Positions 17,581-27,682 of a DNA stretch of 64,000 nt are shown piece by piece. The translations under genes and the position numbers were made by a program. Location: positions 62,001 to 126,000 of the forward strand of contig NZ_JAMTDX010000008.1 of the NCBI RefSeq assembly GCF_023806625.1, in the 5' to 3' direction. The DNA is from Accumulibacter sp. (lineage in GTDB: Bacteria; Pseudomonadota; Gammaproteobacteria; Burkholderiales; Rhodocyclaceae). The notes below the pieces were generated by a model. That model had not been told where the DNA came from, made no database searches, and was given only the letters and a program-made list of their open reading frames with translations. The first letter of the stretch is position 1. The number at the start of each line of letters is the position of its first letter.

Positions 17581-20271
17581 TCAGCCGTCGAGAAGGATGT
17601 TGAGTGATTTCGCGCGGAGGACGGCCTCGCGGCGGCTCGACGCCTGCAGCTTGCGGTAGATGTTCTGCGTATGACGCTTGACGGTGGCCCGCGAAATGCA
17701 CAGTTCCTCGGAAATCTCGAGGTTGCTCAACCGGGCGGCGAGGAGTCTGAGGATCTTCAGCTCCCGGCGGGTCAGCTCGGCGCTGATCTGCTGCCTTTCC
17801 ACGCTGATCAGCCAGTCGTTCTTGAACGCCGCGAGGAGCTGCCCGACGTATCCGGTGCTCTGCCCGGCCCCGTGCACTTGCCGGAGTACCGGAACGAGCT
17901 GGTGACCGAGATCGACGAAGACCCGGACGAAGCCCGCTGGCTTTGCCAGCGCCAGCGCGCGCGTCAGTCGCTCGGCGGCTCCGGCTGCGTCGCCCTGCGC
18001 GCGTCGCAGCAATGCCTGCAGCGCGAGCACCTCGATCAGGTAGCGAGTGTTGTGCCTGGCGACGAGCTCGCTCTCGAGCAATTGCAGGAGCCGTCCGGCC
18101 TGCTCGCGGCCTTCGGCGCCGCCATCGGCAAGCCAGACGCGAGCCAGGGTCAGGTGCGGCGACCTCGACAGGTGGTAACAGGCAGGGGCCGGACCTGGAT
18201 CGAAGCTGCGCGCCCAGTCCCGCGCGGCGTCGATCCGACCCTGGCGAAGGGCCAGATCCGCCTCGCAGGCACGAGCGCGGAACAGCCTCGACAAATCACC
18301 CTTCTGCTGCAGCCGAGCGCACAGGCCATCGACTATCTCCCGTGCCTTGTCGCCTTGCCCGAGCGCCTGATAGACCTCCGCGAGAAGCATCGAGCCCTCG
18401 GCCCGGTAGCCCGGAGAAGGTTCCGGATACGGCCGTAGCACCGGGATCAGCGTCGCCTCGGCGACCGCCAGTTCGTTGCGCTGATACTGCACGAGACCCG
18501 CGAAGTAGCGGGCCATGAAGGCGTACCCCTGAGCCTCGCCAGGCGTCTCCCTGTAATATTCGTTCGCGGTCCACAGCAGCGCCGACAGATCGGCGGCCAT
18601 CCAGTCGATGAAGCACAACGCCGAGACCAGCCATGCCTCTGCGCTGGCACGCGGCCTGCAGGCCAGCGCATCGTGGATCAGGCGGCGCGCGTCGGCGACC
18701 TCGCCGTGCATCTGCCGGACACCGGCGAGAACCGACCAGGCCAGTGCGTGCTCCTCGACGTATTCGCCCGGTAGTCGCTGCAGTGCTTCCGTGGCGCAGG
18801 CGAGCGCATCGTCTGCCTGCCCCTCCAGGTACCTCAGCTGACTGCGCAGGGCCAGCAGACGGCCGCGCCAGAGCCAGAATCTCTCGGCGCTACGCTGGGC
18901 GAGCTCAGGGCAACCATCACCGAGGACATGTTCTGCTCGTTGGAGAACCCGCGCCAGCTCGACGTGACGTCCCTGATGATGGAGCAACCAGCTCTTCAAC
19001 AGCAGGAGTTCGGGATCGCTGTCGACCACAGCGGCTGGCAGACGGCTCAGGCAGCGTTCGAGGCGATGACGGCTGTCGCGTCCGACCACTCGAGCGTACT
19101 GGCGGACGAGCAGTTCGCTCGCCAGTCCCGGACCACCCGCCACCAGGGCATGGTCGAGGGCTTCCTCGATCAGCCCGTGTGCCTCGAACCAGCCCGAGGC
19201 GTAGCGGTGCAGTTCGCCGGCCCCGGCTGGGGAAAACTGCCTGGCGAGTTGGAGAAGCAGGAACTCGCGGAACAGCACATGGTAGCGGTACCAGCCGGGC
19301 CGATCGTCGACGGGAACGGTCCACAGTGAGGCGTCGATCAAGCGTTCAACGACGCTGGCAGCGGACTCCCGATTCGCTGGTGGCACACCAGCGACCAGCA
19401 GATCCGCGGCGAGCGAAACGCAGAAGCTGTCGACGATGGCCAGGCGGAGCAAGCCATTGCGGACAGCCGGATCCTCTCGGGCGATGAGCTCCTCGACGAG
19501 GTATTGCTGGACCTGCGGGTCTGCGGCACTGAGGCGCTGATCGAAACAGTCGTCCGCGCTCCCGGCGCGCAGTGCAAGCCCAACCAGCCTCACGCCGGCC
19601 GGCCATCCCTCGCTACGCTGGCAAGCCCTTTCCAGAGCCTCCGGCGGCAAGGCGCGCCCGGCGCATCGCTCGATAACCAGCGCTGCTTCACGGGTACTCA
19701 GGCGAAGCTCGCGCATCCCGATCTCGCTGAGCGCCTCGCGGACACGCAAAGCGCCCAGCGAAAGGGGCGGCAGCGTTCGCGAGATCAGCACGAGATGAAG
19801 GCGATCGGGGGGGCGCAGCAGGAGGCGATCGAGCAGCGCATGCGTCGAGGGCGATACGATCCGTTGAAAGTCGTCGATGACCACCACCAGCGGCGCCGGC
19901 AGTGCGTCGAGATCGTTGCTCAACGCGCCGGCGAGGACCGGCAGTGACGTCTCGCCATCAGCCAGGCAGGCCAGCGTCGCCGTGCAGGCATCGGGGAATG
20001 CACTCTGGATGGCAGCGACCAGATAGCTGAGGAAAACCCGCGGATCGCTGTCCTCGGTATCGGGCGACAGCCACGCCGACAGGCCCTCACGACTCTCGAT
20101 CCAGCTGACCACGAGTGTGGTCTTGCCGTACCCCGGCGGAGCATGGACCAGCGTCAGCGGCAACCGGCTGGCCGCATCGAGATCGCTGAGCAGTTCCTGC
20201 CGCTCGACCAGGTCACCAACGATCCTCGGACGCTGAAGCTTGCGGCGCACGATCTGGACGGGGGGAAGCAT
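17581..20271 (-). CDS. MalT-like LuxR-family ATP-dependent regulator (LAL type)
   Basis: An 896-residue transcription regulator. The N-terminus has a STAND-type NTPase with Walker A HAPPGYGKTTLVVSW (near residue 45) and Walker B LVVVIDDFQRIVS (near 130). A long helical-repeat (TPR-like) sensor region follows, about 350-820. The C-terminus is a LuxR helix-turn-helix (LTRRELKILRLLAARLSNLE, ISEELCISRATVKRHTQNIY). The architecture matches MalT, which is switched by a small-molecule inducer and ATP. The ligand and target here are unknown; no sugar operon is adjacent, and the neighbours are the ParA unit and an acyltransferase gene. Confidence 0.9.
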   Translation of the reverse strand: MLPPVQIVRRKLQRPRIVGDLVERQELLSDLDAASRLPLTLVHAPPGYGKTTLVVSWIESREGLSAWLSPDTEDSDPRVFLSYLVAAIQSAFPDACTATLACLADGETSLPVLAGALSNDLDALPAPLVVVIDDFQRIVSPSTHALLDRLLLRPPDRLHLVLISRTLPPLSLGALRVREALSEIGMRELRLSTREAALVIERCAGRALPPEALERACQRSEGWPAGVRLVGLALRAGSADDCFDQRLSAADPQVQQYLVEELIAREDPAVRNGLLRLAIVDSFCVSLAADLLVAGVPPANRESAASVVERLIDASLWTVPVDDRPGWYRYHVLFREFLLLQLARQFSPAGAGELHRYASGWFEAHGLIEEALDHALVAGGPGLASELLVRQYARVVGRDSRHRLERCLSRLPAAVVDSDPELLLLKSWLLHHQGRHVELARVLQRAEHVLGDGCPELAQRSAERFWLWRGRLLALRSQLRYLEGQADDALACATEALQRLPGEYVEEHALAWSVLAGVRQMHGEVADARRLIHDALACRPRASAEAWLVSALCFIDWMAADLSALLWTANEYYRETPGEAQGYAFMARYFAGLVQYQRNELAVAEATLIPVLRPYPEPSPGYRAEGSMLLAEVYQALGQGDKAREIVDGLCARLQQKGDLSRLFRARACEADLALRQGRIDAARDWARSFDPGPAPACYHLSRSPHLTLARVWLADGGAEGREQAGRLLQLLESELVARHNTRYLIEVLALQALLRRAQGDAAGAAERLTRALALAKPAGFVRVFVDLGHQLVPVLRQVHGAGQSTGYVGQLLAAFKNDWLISVERQQISAELTRRELKILRLLAARLSNLEISEELCISRATVKRHTQNIYRKLQASSRREAVLRAKSLNILLDG

Positions 20272-20623
20272 GGCGGGCCGATCCTGCTGCGCGAGAGCAG
20301 CGAACGATGAACAGTCGAACAGGCTCCTTAGTCCCTACTTCGCGCGCAGGGTTCCTGACAGGATGCCCGACGTTGCTTGTCGATCGGGGGCTGCGTCCCC
20401 GCGCCCCCGATGATCTCGGGGAAGCCCGGCAACTGCGCAAGTCGGCCAGCCAACGCTGCATCCCGTTCGGTGACGCTCACCGGCACTGCGCCAACTCGCT
20501 CGGGAAAGGTGATCGCTGCTTCGCGACATGCAGTTTGCGCATCCGTCTTTCCTCCCGGCGTGACTCGTCGTCCGCGCTGGCGCGGGGTTCCCGGCGTGTT
20601 GATGACGATCCCTGACCCACCGC
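20272..20623. other. Intergenic region upstream of the MalT-like gene
   Basis: 352 bases between the MalT-like start and the acyltransferase stop. Open frames here lack codon bias and family resemblance. I see no clear promoter, repeat or RNA gene. Confidence 0.5.
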
Positions 20624-21526
20624 TCAGCGCCGCGGCTCGTCGAGCAGCTGAGCGATCTCCCTGTCCTTCGCCTCCCAGATCGACTGAATCCATCGCTGGA
20701 AGGCCTCGCGGACCATCGGGTCGCCAGCATAGTCGGCACGAGTCAGGTCTGCCGGAACGGGCAAGGGATGTACGCGCACGCGCACCCGCCTCATCCGGCC
20801 GCAGAGGAACTCCCAGAAGTTCGGCGCGCCGTCGGGGTAGACGATCGTCACGTCGAGAATCGCGCGGAACTTCTCGCCCATCACGTTCAGCGCGAGTGCC
20901 ATGCCCCCTGCCTTGGGCCTGAGCAGATGCCGGTAGGGCGAGCGCTGGCGCTGATGCTTGGCGACGGTAAACCGCGTCCCCTCGCAGAAGTTCATCACGC
21001 TGGTCGGAATCAGCGAGAACTTCGCGCAGGCCTGACGCGTCGCCTCCTGGTCCCGGGCCCGCAAGTCGGGGCGTTTGCTGAGGGTCTCCTCGCTGTGCCG
21101 GCGCATGAACGGAAAATCGAGCGCCCACCAGGCCAGCCCCATGACCGGCACCCAGAGCAGTTGCTGCTTGAGGAAGAACTTGAGCAAGGGGATTCGCCCG
21201 GTCAGCACGCGCTGCAGGACGAAGATGTCGGCCCACGACTGGTGATTGCAGTTGACCAGGTACCAGCCCCACCGATCGAGTCCGTCGACTCCCTGGACGT
21301 CCCAGTCGGCGTTCTGGGTCAGCCACATCCATCCGCCGTTGCCGGCTATCCAGGCCTCGGCAACGCCGACGAGCAGTGGGTCCAGGCGGAGGCGAACGAA
21401 CCTGAACGGCAGGATCAGCTTGAGCGTCGCCAGGACGAGCAGCAGCGGCACCCAGATCAGAATGTTCAGCCCGAGCAGCAGACAGGCGATCAGGCCGATC
21501 AGCGGGGAAGGAAGGAAAGTGAGCAT
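20624..21526 (-). CDS. 1-acyl-glycerol-3-phosphate acyltransferase-like membrane protein (YihG type)
   Basis: A 300-residue PlsC-family acyltransferase that transfers a fatty acyl group to a lysophospholipid-like acceptor at the inner membrane. It has an N-terminal hydrophobic hairpin (about 1-40), the catalytic NHQSWAD motif (HX4D, near residue 95) and the substrate motif FCEGTRFT (near 165). Length and motif spacing match the YihG subgroup better than the shorter PlsC. The rbgA gene lies 14 bases upstream on the same strand. Confidence 0.88.
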   Translation of the reverse strand: MLTFLPSPLIGLIACLLLGLNILIWVPLLLVLATLKLILPFRFVRLRLDPLLVGVAEAWIAGNGGWMWLTQNADWDVQGVDGLDRWGWYLVNCNHQSWADIFVLQRVLTGRIPLLKFFLKQQLLWVPVMGLAWWALDFPFMRRHSEETLSKRPDLRARDQEATRQACAKFSLIPTSVMNFCEGTRFTVAKHQRQRSPYRHLLRPKAGGMALALNVMGEKFRAILDVTIVYPDGAPNFWEFLCGRMRRVRVRVHPLPVPADLTRADYAGDPMVREAFQRWIQSIWEAKDREIAQLLDEPRR

Positions 21527-21540
21527 CGCCGGTCAGTCTT

Positions 21541-22488
21541 TCATGCGGACACTGTTGGGCAACACTCCCCGTGGCCGCGCGAGTCGTCGTCCGGCACAGC
21601 CGCCCGGTCTGCCGCGCTTGCCCCAGCGAGCATCGCCCGGCGCGTCTCCGGGGTCTCCAGGCTGATCCGTCCGAGCAGGCCTTCCCGGTAATCTTGAAGG
21701 AGGACCCGGGCTGCCTTCTCCAGGTCGACCGCACCGCCCCTGAGGAGCAGCCCACGGCGCCGCGCAAGCTGCTCGATCACGGTCGCGGCATCACCGCCGG
21801 CGATCGCTTCGGCGCTCAGACCGTAGCGCCCGGCGAGCCGTGCCGGATAGCGAGACAGCAGCAGACCGGCCAGAAAACTCGCCACTTCCTCGTCGATCAC
21901 CGCATTGCGGCCGACGGCATTGCTCGCCGCGAGCATCAGGCCGTCGTTCGGATACTCGATCTTCGGCCAGAGCAGCCCTGGCGTGTCGGTCAGCGAATGC
22001 CGGATGTCGATCTGGGTGGTCTGCTGCGCGCGGGTCAGCGCGGGCTCGTCGCCGACCCTGGCCAGCTTGCGCCGCAGCAGCACGTTCATCAACGTCGACT
22101 TGCCGACGTTCGGTATACCCATGATGATCATCCTCAAAGGCTTCGTGTTGTCGTTGCGGTGCGGTGCCAGCGCCTGACAGAGAGCAGGAAGGCGCGCGAC
22201 CTCCCCGGCCTTCCTGCACGACAGGGCCAGCGCGTGCACCCCGTCCTGCCGATTGTAGTGGGCGATCCACGCGCCCGTGACCACCGGGTCGGCGAGATCG
22301 GCCTTGTTGAGAACCTTGAGGCAAGGCCGCTGGCGCTGCAGACGAAGCTCACGGATCAGCGGGTTGGTGCTCGCTTCGGGAAGGCGGGCGTCGACGACCT
22401 CGATGACCACGTCGATCGCCGCCATCGCTTCAGCCGCCTTCTTGCGCGCCGAGTTCATGTGACCCGGGTACCACTGAATGACCATCAC
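21541..22488 (-). CDS. rbgA: Ribosome biogenesis GTPase RbgA/YlqF
   Basis: A circularly permuted GTPase that helps assemble the large ribosomal subunit. G motifs appear in the permuted order: G4 LNKADLADP (near residue 60), G1 GIPNVGKSTLMN (near 122), then G3 TDTPGLLWPKI (near 168). The N-terminus MVIQWYPGHMNSARKKA is the family signature. 315 residues is a normal length; the C-terminal RNA-binding domain is present. The second ATG at 22485 is an equally good start. It is divergent from the methyltransferase gene at 22615. Confidence 0.94.
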   Translation of the reverse strand: MMVIQWYPGHMNSARKKAAEAMAAIDVVIEVVDARLPEASTNPLIRELRLQRQRPCLKVLNKADLADPVVTGAWIAHYNRQDGVHALALSCRKAGEVARLPALCQALAPHRNDNTKPLRMIIMGIPNVGKSTLMNVLLRRKLARVGDEPALTRAQQTTQIDIRHSLTDTPGLLWPKIEYPNDGLMLAASNAVGRNAVIDEEVASFLAGLLLSRYPARLAGRYGLSAEAIAGGDAATVIEQLARRRGLLLRGGAVDLEKAARVLLQDYREGLLGRISLETPETRRAMLAGASAADRAAVPDDDSRGHGECCPTVSA

Positions 22489-22614
22489 ACACCATCCGGA
22501 TGAAACATCACCGATTATCCCACTGCCCGAAGCAGACCGGCCGCTTTCACCGGGGCCCCGCCGGCCCCGGACGCGCTAGAATGCGCGCTCGACCCACCTC
22601 AGGACCACCAGGCC

Positions 22615-23436
22615 TTGCCGGCGATTCCCGAAATCAGGCCCCAGCAGTCGATCGAACTGCTCAAGCAACTGAACATCCTGACCCGCGACGGCAGGCTCAA
22701 CCAGGATAGCCGGCGAAAGCTCAAACAGGTTCAGCACCTGTACCAGCTCGTCGAGCCGCTGCTCGACGAACTCGAATCAGCAGGCGCGAAGCTCAGTCTC
22801 GTCGACCACGGCGCCGGGAAGTCCTACCTCGGCTTCATTCTTTACGACCTGTTTTTCAGAACCCGGGACAAGGGGCACATCTACTGCGTCGAGACGCGTC
22901 CGGACCTCGTCGAGCGATCGAGGAAGCTCGCCGGACGGCTCGGCTTCACACGGATGAGCTTTCTCCAGATGAGTGCAGAAGAGGCGATCGCCTCCCCCGC
23001 GCTCCCCAAGACCGTGGACATGGTCACCGCCCTGCACGCCTGCGACACGACCACCGACGATGCGATTCGTTGTGCCTTGCAGCGGCAGGCAGCCTGCCTG
23101 GTCGTCGTCCCGTGCTGCCAGGCTGAAGTCGCCGCGCTGCTGCGCTCACGGAAGAGCGAATCGCTCGCCCGCACCGCCCTTTCCGAACTCTGGCGACATC
23201 CGATTCACACTCGCGAATTCGGCAGTCTGGTGACCAACGTCCTGCGCTGCCTGCAACTCGAGGCCCACGGTTACCGCGTTACGGTGACCGAGCTCGTCGG
23301 CTGGGAGCACTCGTTGAAGAACGAGCTGGTCGTAGCCCGGTACACCGGATCGCGGCGCGGCGATGCGCGGCTGCGCATCGAGCAGATCCTCGACGCACTC
23401 GACCTCGATGAACTGCGCCAGCGTTTCCTCTGCTGA
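22615..23436 (+). CDS. SAM-dependent methyltransferase-like protein
   Basis: A 273-residue cytoplasmic protein with a Rossmann methyltransferase core: LSLVDHGAGKSYLGFILYDL is motif I (acidic residue then G-x-G), IYCVETRPDLVERSRKLAGR is the SAM-ribose strand, and VDMVTALHACDTTTDDAIRC with VVVPCCQAEVA forms motifs II-III. The HACD and PCC motifs resemble the METTL25-like family of unknown substrate. It begins with a TTG preceded by AGGACCACCAGG. It stands alone between rbgA (divergent) and a small membrane protein gene. Confidence 0.75.
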   Translation: MPAIPEIRPQQSIELLKQLNILTRDGRLNQDSRRKLKQVQHLYQLVEPLLDELESAGAKLSLVDHGAGKSYLGFILYDLFFRTRDKGHIYCVETRPDLVERSRKLAGRLGFTRMSFLQMSAEEAIASPALPKTVDMVTALHACDTTTDDAIRCALQRQAACLVVVPCCQAEVAALLRSRKSESLARTALSELWRHPIHTREFGSLVTNVLRCLQLEAHGYRVTVTELVGWEHSLKNELVVARYTGSRRGDARLRIEQILDALDLDELRQRFLC

Positions 23437-23558
23437 ACGCCTGACAGAGTTTCCCGCAGGGACTGCCAGGCGGGGTCCTCGCCGGGTAACGATCCCCACA
23501 GGCGAAGTCGCCCCGGGGCGGCCCGGGTGCGCGGACGGCCACGACACTGGAGGCAAGA

Positions 23559-23876
23559 ATGGAAAGATGGATCACCCGCGGGGCGGCTGCTCTCTGCGCA
23601 GCCGGGAGCATCGCGCTCTTCTGGACATTCGGAGCCTTTCTCGCAGTTCCGTGGCACGCTGGCCGGTTGTTCGCGTTGACCCCGATCGAACTGCAGGTTC
23701 TCGGTGTCGCGTTGCTCGGCGGTGTTGCGGTCGCCTGGGGAGCCCTGCATGTCCTTGCAATCGCCGACCGCGAAGCCCGGCCTGTCGTCTATCGCAGCCT
23801 CTGCGGCGCGCTGGTCGTCAGCTCGCTGCTCGCCGTCTGCGCCGGGATCGCGTGGACCACCGCGCGGTTCGCCTGA
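23559..23876 (+). CDS. Small membrane protein of unknown function
   Basis: A 105-residue protein with three hydrophobic segments (about 8-30, 45-67 and 82-102: AAALCAAGSIALFWTFGAFL, VLGVALLGGVAVAWGALHVL, CGALVVSSLLAVCAGIAWTT). A strong GGAGG-type site precedes the ATG. I do not recognise a family. It lies between the methyltransferase-like gene and nadB, all on the plus strand. Confidence 0.65.
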   Translation: MERWITRGAAALCAAGSIALFWTFGAFLAVPWHAGRLFALTPIELQVLGVALLGGVAVAWGALHVLAIADREARPVVYRSLCGALVVSSLLAVCAGIAWTTARFA

Positions 23877-24088
23877 GCCGAGGCCAGGCAAACCGCCCTG
23901 CCGCGGATCTGCGCTGGCCCCCGTCGTTTCCCGCCTTCCCGGCCAGGCGGGTCGCCTCCGTCGCTGGTCCTCGCCCATCGTGTTGGCCCACCCTCGACGA
24001 CTTCTCGATCGCCCACGCACGCCCTGGGCAGCCCGACGCATGATCCCATGTTATAGTTCGGGCCCCTCATTGGCAGGAAAGTCCGGTC

Positions 24089-25672
24089 TTGCGTCTTTGC
24101 TTCGACGTCCTCATCATCGGCAGCGGTCTGGCCGGACAAGCTACCGCCCTGCGGCTCGCCGACCAACGCACGGTGGCGCTGATCAGCAAGCGCACGCTCG
24201 AGGATAGCGCGTCGAGCTGGGCGCAGGGCGGAATCGCGGCGGTCCTCGACAACCGCGATTCGATCGAAGCGCACATCCGCGACACGCTGACCGCCGGCGC
24301 CTATCTCAACGATCCACGGACGACCCGATTCGTCATCGAGAATGGCAGGCGAGCCGTCGACTGGCTGATCGCCCAAGGCGTTCCCTTCACGCGCGACGCC
24401 GATGGCTATCATCTGACCCGCGAAGGGGGCCACAGCGCGCGGAGGGTAATCCACGTCGCCGATGCCACCGGCCTCGCCGTCCAGAACACCTTGAGCGGGA
24501 AGGTCCGCCGGCACCCGAACATCACCGTCCTCGAGAATCACATCGCCATCGACCTGATCACCAGTGACAAGCTCGGTTTGCCCGACCAGCGCTGCCTCGG
24601 AGCCTATGTCCTGGACAACGGCAGCGGCGAGGTGCTGACCATCGGAGCGAGAAGCACGCTGATCGCTGCCGGCGGAGCAGGGAAGGTCTATCTCTACACG
24701 ACCAACCCCGACACGTCGACGGGTGACGGGATTGCGATGGCCTGGAGGGCCGGTTGCCGGATCGCGAACATGGAATTCATCCAGTTTCACCCGACCTGCC
24801 TCTATCATCCCCAGGCCAAGTCTTTTCTGATTTCCGAGGCCGTTCGCGGGGAGGGAGGTCGCCTGCTGCTGCCCGACGGCAGCCGCTTCATGCCGCGCCA
24901 CGACCCGCGAGCCGAACTCGCGCCGCGCGACGTCGTCGCCCGCGCGATCGATTTCGAGATGAAGAAGCGCGGCCTCGATTGCGTCTATCTGGACATCTCG
25001 CACAAGTCTGCAGATTTTCTCGCCGAACATTTCCCGAACATCCTCGGGCGCTGCCTCGATCTCGGAATCGACCTCACACGGGAACCGATTCCCGTCGTTC
25101 CGGCGGCCCACTACACCTGTGGCGGGGTGATCAGCGACCTGCGTGCGCGAACCGACATCGCGGGCCTCTACGTCGCCGGCGAAGCCTCATGCACGGGCCT
25201 CCACGGGGCCAACCGACTGGCTAGCAACTCGCTGCTCGAATGTCTGGTCTTCGCCGAAGCCGCGGCCAATGACATTCTCGGGCAAGCCGAAGAAGACCAG
25301 CCACCACTGCCCGCATGGGACGCCAGTCGGGTCAGCGACCCCGACGAGGAAATCGTCATTGCCCACAACTGGGACGAATTGCGACGCTTCATGTGGGATT
25401 ACGTCGGAATCGTGCGCACGACGAAGCGCCTGCAGCGTGCCCAAAACCGGGTCCGCCTGCTCGGGCGCGAGATCGAAGACTTCTACTCGCATTTCCGCGT
25501 CAGCCACGATCTGATCGAACTGCGCAACCTCGTCGTCACCGCCGACCTGATCATCCGTTGCGCGCTCCGGCGCCGCGAGAGTCGCGGCCTGCACTTCAGC
25601 CGCAACTATCCGGATACGCTGCCGCGGGCACGCAACACGGTGATCAGACGCCGTCGGCCGTCTGCTCGCTAG
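24089..25672 (+). CDS. nadB: L-aspartate oxidase
   Basis: FAD enzyme that oxidises L-aspartate to iminoaspartate, the first step of NAD synthesis; it can use oxygen or fumarate as acceptor. The 527 residues start with the FAD dinucleotide motif [20 protein letters not shown]. They also show [33 protein letters not shown] and the [18 protein letters not shown] segment conserved in NadB and succinate dehydrogenase flavoproteins. The start is a TTG at 24089 with an AGGA about 10 bases upstream. nadA and nadC are not in the window. The 3' end overlaps the convergent YgfX-like gene by 29 bases. Confidence 0.95.
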   Translation: MRLCFDVLIIGSGLAGQATALRLADQRTVALISKRTLEDSASSWAQGGIAAVLDNRDSIEAHIRDTLTAGAYLNDPRTTRFVIENGRRAVDWLIAQGVPFTRDADGYHLTREGGHSARRVIHVADATGLAVQNTLSGKVRRHPNITVLENHIAIDLITSDKLGLPDQRCLGAYVLDNGSGEVLTIGARSTLIAAGGAGKVYLYTTNPDTSTGDGIAMAWRAGCRIANMEFIQFHPTCLYHPQAKSFLISEAVRGEGGRLLLPDGSRFMPRHDPRAELAPRDVVARAIDFEMKKRGLDCVYLDISHKSADFLAEHFPNILGRCLDLGIDLTREPIPVVPAAHYTCGGVISDLRARTDIAGLYVAGEASCTGLHGANRLASNSLLECLVFAEAAANDILGQAEEDQPPLPAWDASRVSDPDEEIVIAHNWDELRRFMWDYVGIVRTTKRLQRAQNRVRLLGREIEDFYSHFRVSHDLIELRNLVVTADLIIRCALRRRESRGLHFSRNYPDTLPRARNTVIRRRRPSAR

Positions 25673-26078
25673 GTTGGGCAAGCCAGCGCAACCACAGACG
25701 CAGCAGCCGATGGTCCGCGCCGCTCATGCTGTCGGGCAACAGGACGATGCTCCAGCGTTTCCGGCGGTCTGATTCCTGAACGCGCAGGACGACCAGGGCA
25801 CGGAAGACAGCGGTGTCGGCGAGCACGGCCGCCCGAAGCTGTTCGCCTGAGGCGAGTTCCAGGGTCAGTTCGCCGGCCCTGCCGAGGCGCAGGCCGACGA
25901 CCACCGGCGGTCGCAGGACGCGCCAGAGCGATGCAACGACGATCGCCAGGAGCAGGTATCTGGCCGCTTCGGCCCATGGCAACAGCCCCGCGCAACCTGC
26001 AGCCAGCAGGTGTGCAATAAGCACGATGAGCAACAGACGCGGCGAGCGGTGCAACCCCACCCGCGTCGGCAGCTGCAC
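25644..26078 (-). CDS. YgfX/CptA-like membrane protein
   Basis: A 144-residue protein with two N-terminal membrane helices (about 14-30 and 38-52) and a small soluble domain ending in [20 protein letters not shown], which matches the C-terminal signature of the YgfX (CptA) family. E. coli YgfX is the membrane toxin-like partner of SdhE (YgfY) and affects the cytoskeleton. No sdhE is adjacent here, so a toxin role should not be assumed. It follows fabF's 3' end on the same strand and overlaps nadB convergently. Confidence 0.7.
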   Translation of the reverse strand: MQLPTRVGLHRSPRLLLIVLIAHLLAAGCAGLLPWAEAARYLLLAIVVASLWRVLRPPVVVGLRLGRAGELTLELASGEQLRAAVLADTAVFRALVVLRVQESDRRKRWSIVLLPDSMSGADHRLLRLWLRWLAQPSEQTADGV

Positions 26079-26093
26079 CGCAGGCTGACGCGG

Positions 26094-27332
26094 CTAGACG
26101 CGCCTGAACGCCACCGTGGCGTTCGTGCCGCCAAACCCGAAAGAATTCGAGAGTCCGACGTCGATCTTCAGCTGGCGAGCTTCGTTCGCACAGTAGTCGA
26201 GATCGCAGGCCTCGTCCTGATTGAAGATGTTGATCGTCGGCGGCGAAATCTGCTGATGGACCGCGAGCACCGTGAATACGGCCTCGATCCCTCCGGCCGC
26301 GCCGAGCAGATGACCGGTCATCGACTTCGTCGAATTGACCACCAAGTCGCGGGCATGGTCACCGAAAGCCCGCTTGACCGCCGTCGTCTCGGCCTTGTCG
26401 CCAAGCGGCGTCGACGTCCCGTGGGCATTGATGTACTGGACTTCGTTCGGGTTCACCCCGGCGTTGCGCAAGGCATTGAGCATGCAGCGGGCCGCACCCT
26501 CGCCGTTCTCACACGGGGCGGTCATGTGGAACGCGTCCGAACTCATGCCGAAACCCACCAGTTCGCAATAGATCTTCGCCCCGCGGGCTCTGGCGTGCTC
26601 GAGTTCCTCAAGCACGACGACGCCGGCGCCTTCTCCGAGGACGAAGCCGTCCCGGTCCCGATCCCACGGACGGCTGGCGGTCTGAGGATCGTCGTTGCGC
26701 GTAGACAGCGCACGGGGCGCGCAGAAGCCACCCAAGCCAAGCTTCGAAACGCAACCCTCCGCGCCACCGGCGAGCATCACGTCCGCGTCACCGTACTCGA
26801 TCCAGCGCCCGGCGTCGCCAATGCTGTGCGTTCCCGAAGCACAGGCGCTGACCAGCGAGAGATTGGGACCGCGATAGCCGAACATGATCGAAAGGTTTCC
26901 GGAGATCATGTTGATGATCGAACCCGGTACGAAGAAGGGCGAGACCTTGCGGACTCCGCCGGCCAGGAAATCGCCGACCGTGCTCTCGATCATCGGCAGA
27001 CCGCCGATCCCGGAACCTATCGAGACTCCGATCCTTTCCGGATCGACTGCCGAGCCGTCGAGCCCTGCGTCGCGAATCGCCTGAATCGCCGCCGCCATCC
27101 CATAGTGGATGAACACGTCCATGCGCCGCGCGTCCTTCGCCGGCACATACGCGGCGACATCGAACCCGCGCACTTCTCCCGCGATCCGCACCGGGAAGCT
27201 CGAAGCGTCGAAACGGGTGATCGTGTCTATCCCCGAACGACCCGCAAGGACATTATTCCAGGCTTCGGCAACGCTATTGCCAACTGGAGAAACGATCCCC
27301 AATCCTGTGACGACGACTCTGCGACGTGCCAC
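26094..27332 (-). CDS. fabF: 3-oxoacyl-ACP synthase II
   Basis: Condenses acyl-ACP with malonyl-ACP in fatty-acid elongation. The 412-residue thiolase-fold enzyme shows the nucleophilic Cys in VSACASGTHSIGDAGRWIEY (near 163), and the two His of the decarboxylation site in INAHGTSTPLGDKAET and TKSMTGHLLGAAGGIEAVF. The Lys of TKSMTG is also conserved. It is the last gene of the fab operon, 113 bases after acpP. Confidence 0.97.
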   Translation of the reverse strand: MARRRVVVTGLGIVSPVGNSVAEAWNNVLAGRSGIDTITRFDASSFPVRIAGEVRGFDVAAYVPAKDARRMDVFIHYGMAAAIQAIRDAGLDGSAVDPERIGVSIGSGIGGLPMIESTVGDFLAGGVRKVSPFFVPGSIINMISGNLSIMFGYRGPNLSLVSACASGTHSIGDAGRWIEYGDADVMLAGGAEGCVSKLGLGGFCAPRALSTRNDDPQTASRPWDRDRDGFVLGEGAGVVVLEELEHARARGAKIYCELVGFGMSSDAFHMTAPCENGEGAARCMLNALRNAGVNPNEVQYINAHGTSTPLGDKAETTAVKRAFGDHARDLVVNSTKSMTGHLLGAAGGIEAVFTVLAVHQQISPPTINIFNQDEACDLDYCANEARQLKIDVGLSNSFGFGGTNATVAFRRV

Positions 27333-27445
27333 GTTCAGTACTCCGATCGCGAAAACGTCTCCGGGACCTGCCCCTCCGCCGCCGAGCCTGGCCGGCGCGC
27401 GGGTGACTCCGGTGGCAGCGTGCCCGAAGCCCGGAAGGTCGATGA

Positions 27446-27682
27446 CTACTTCTTGTGGGCGATGACGTAGTCGATGGCCTGCTGGACGGTGGTGATCTTC
27501 TCAGCCTCGTCGTCCGGGATCTCGCATTCGAATTCCTCTTCGAGAGCCATCACCAGTTCGACCGTATCCAGCGAATCGGCCCCTAGATCGTCGACGAATG
27601 ACGATTCATTCTTGATGTCGGCTTCATTCACTCCGAGCTGTTCGGCGACGATCTTCTTGACCCGCTGCTCAACATTTTCCAT
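27446..27682 (-). CDS. acpP: Acyl carrier protein
   Basis: A 78-residue acidic four-helix carrier. The Ser of [19 protein letters not shown] (near residue 37) receives 4'-phosphopantetheine. The sequence is close to E. coli AcpP ([18 protein letters not shown]). It is preceded by a strong AAGGAAGGA site and its own promoter (27727-27756), consistent with the high abundance of AcpP. Confidence 0.98.
   Translation of the reverse strand: MENVEQRVKKIVAEQLGVNEADIKNESSFVDDLGADSLDTVELVMALEEEFECEIPDDEAEKITTVQQAIDYVIAHKK

Noticed and set aside
17581-20271. Quorum-sensing LuxR regulator
   Set aside because: The protein is MalT-like with an NTPase and repeat region; it has no autoinducer-binding domain and no luxI is nearby.
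20328-21767. 479-codon minus-strand frame overlapping the acyltransferase gene
   Set aside because: Arg/Gly-rich translation without family features, in a different frame of a clear PlsC-type gene.
25644-26078. Toxin-antitoxin module from the YgfX-like protein
   Set aside because: No SdhE-like partner adjacent; the membrane-protein call is kept without a toxin claim.
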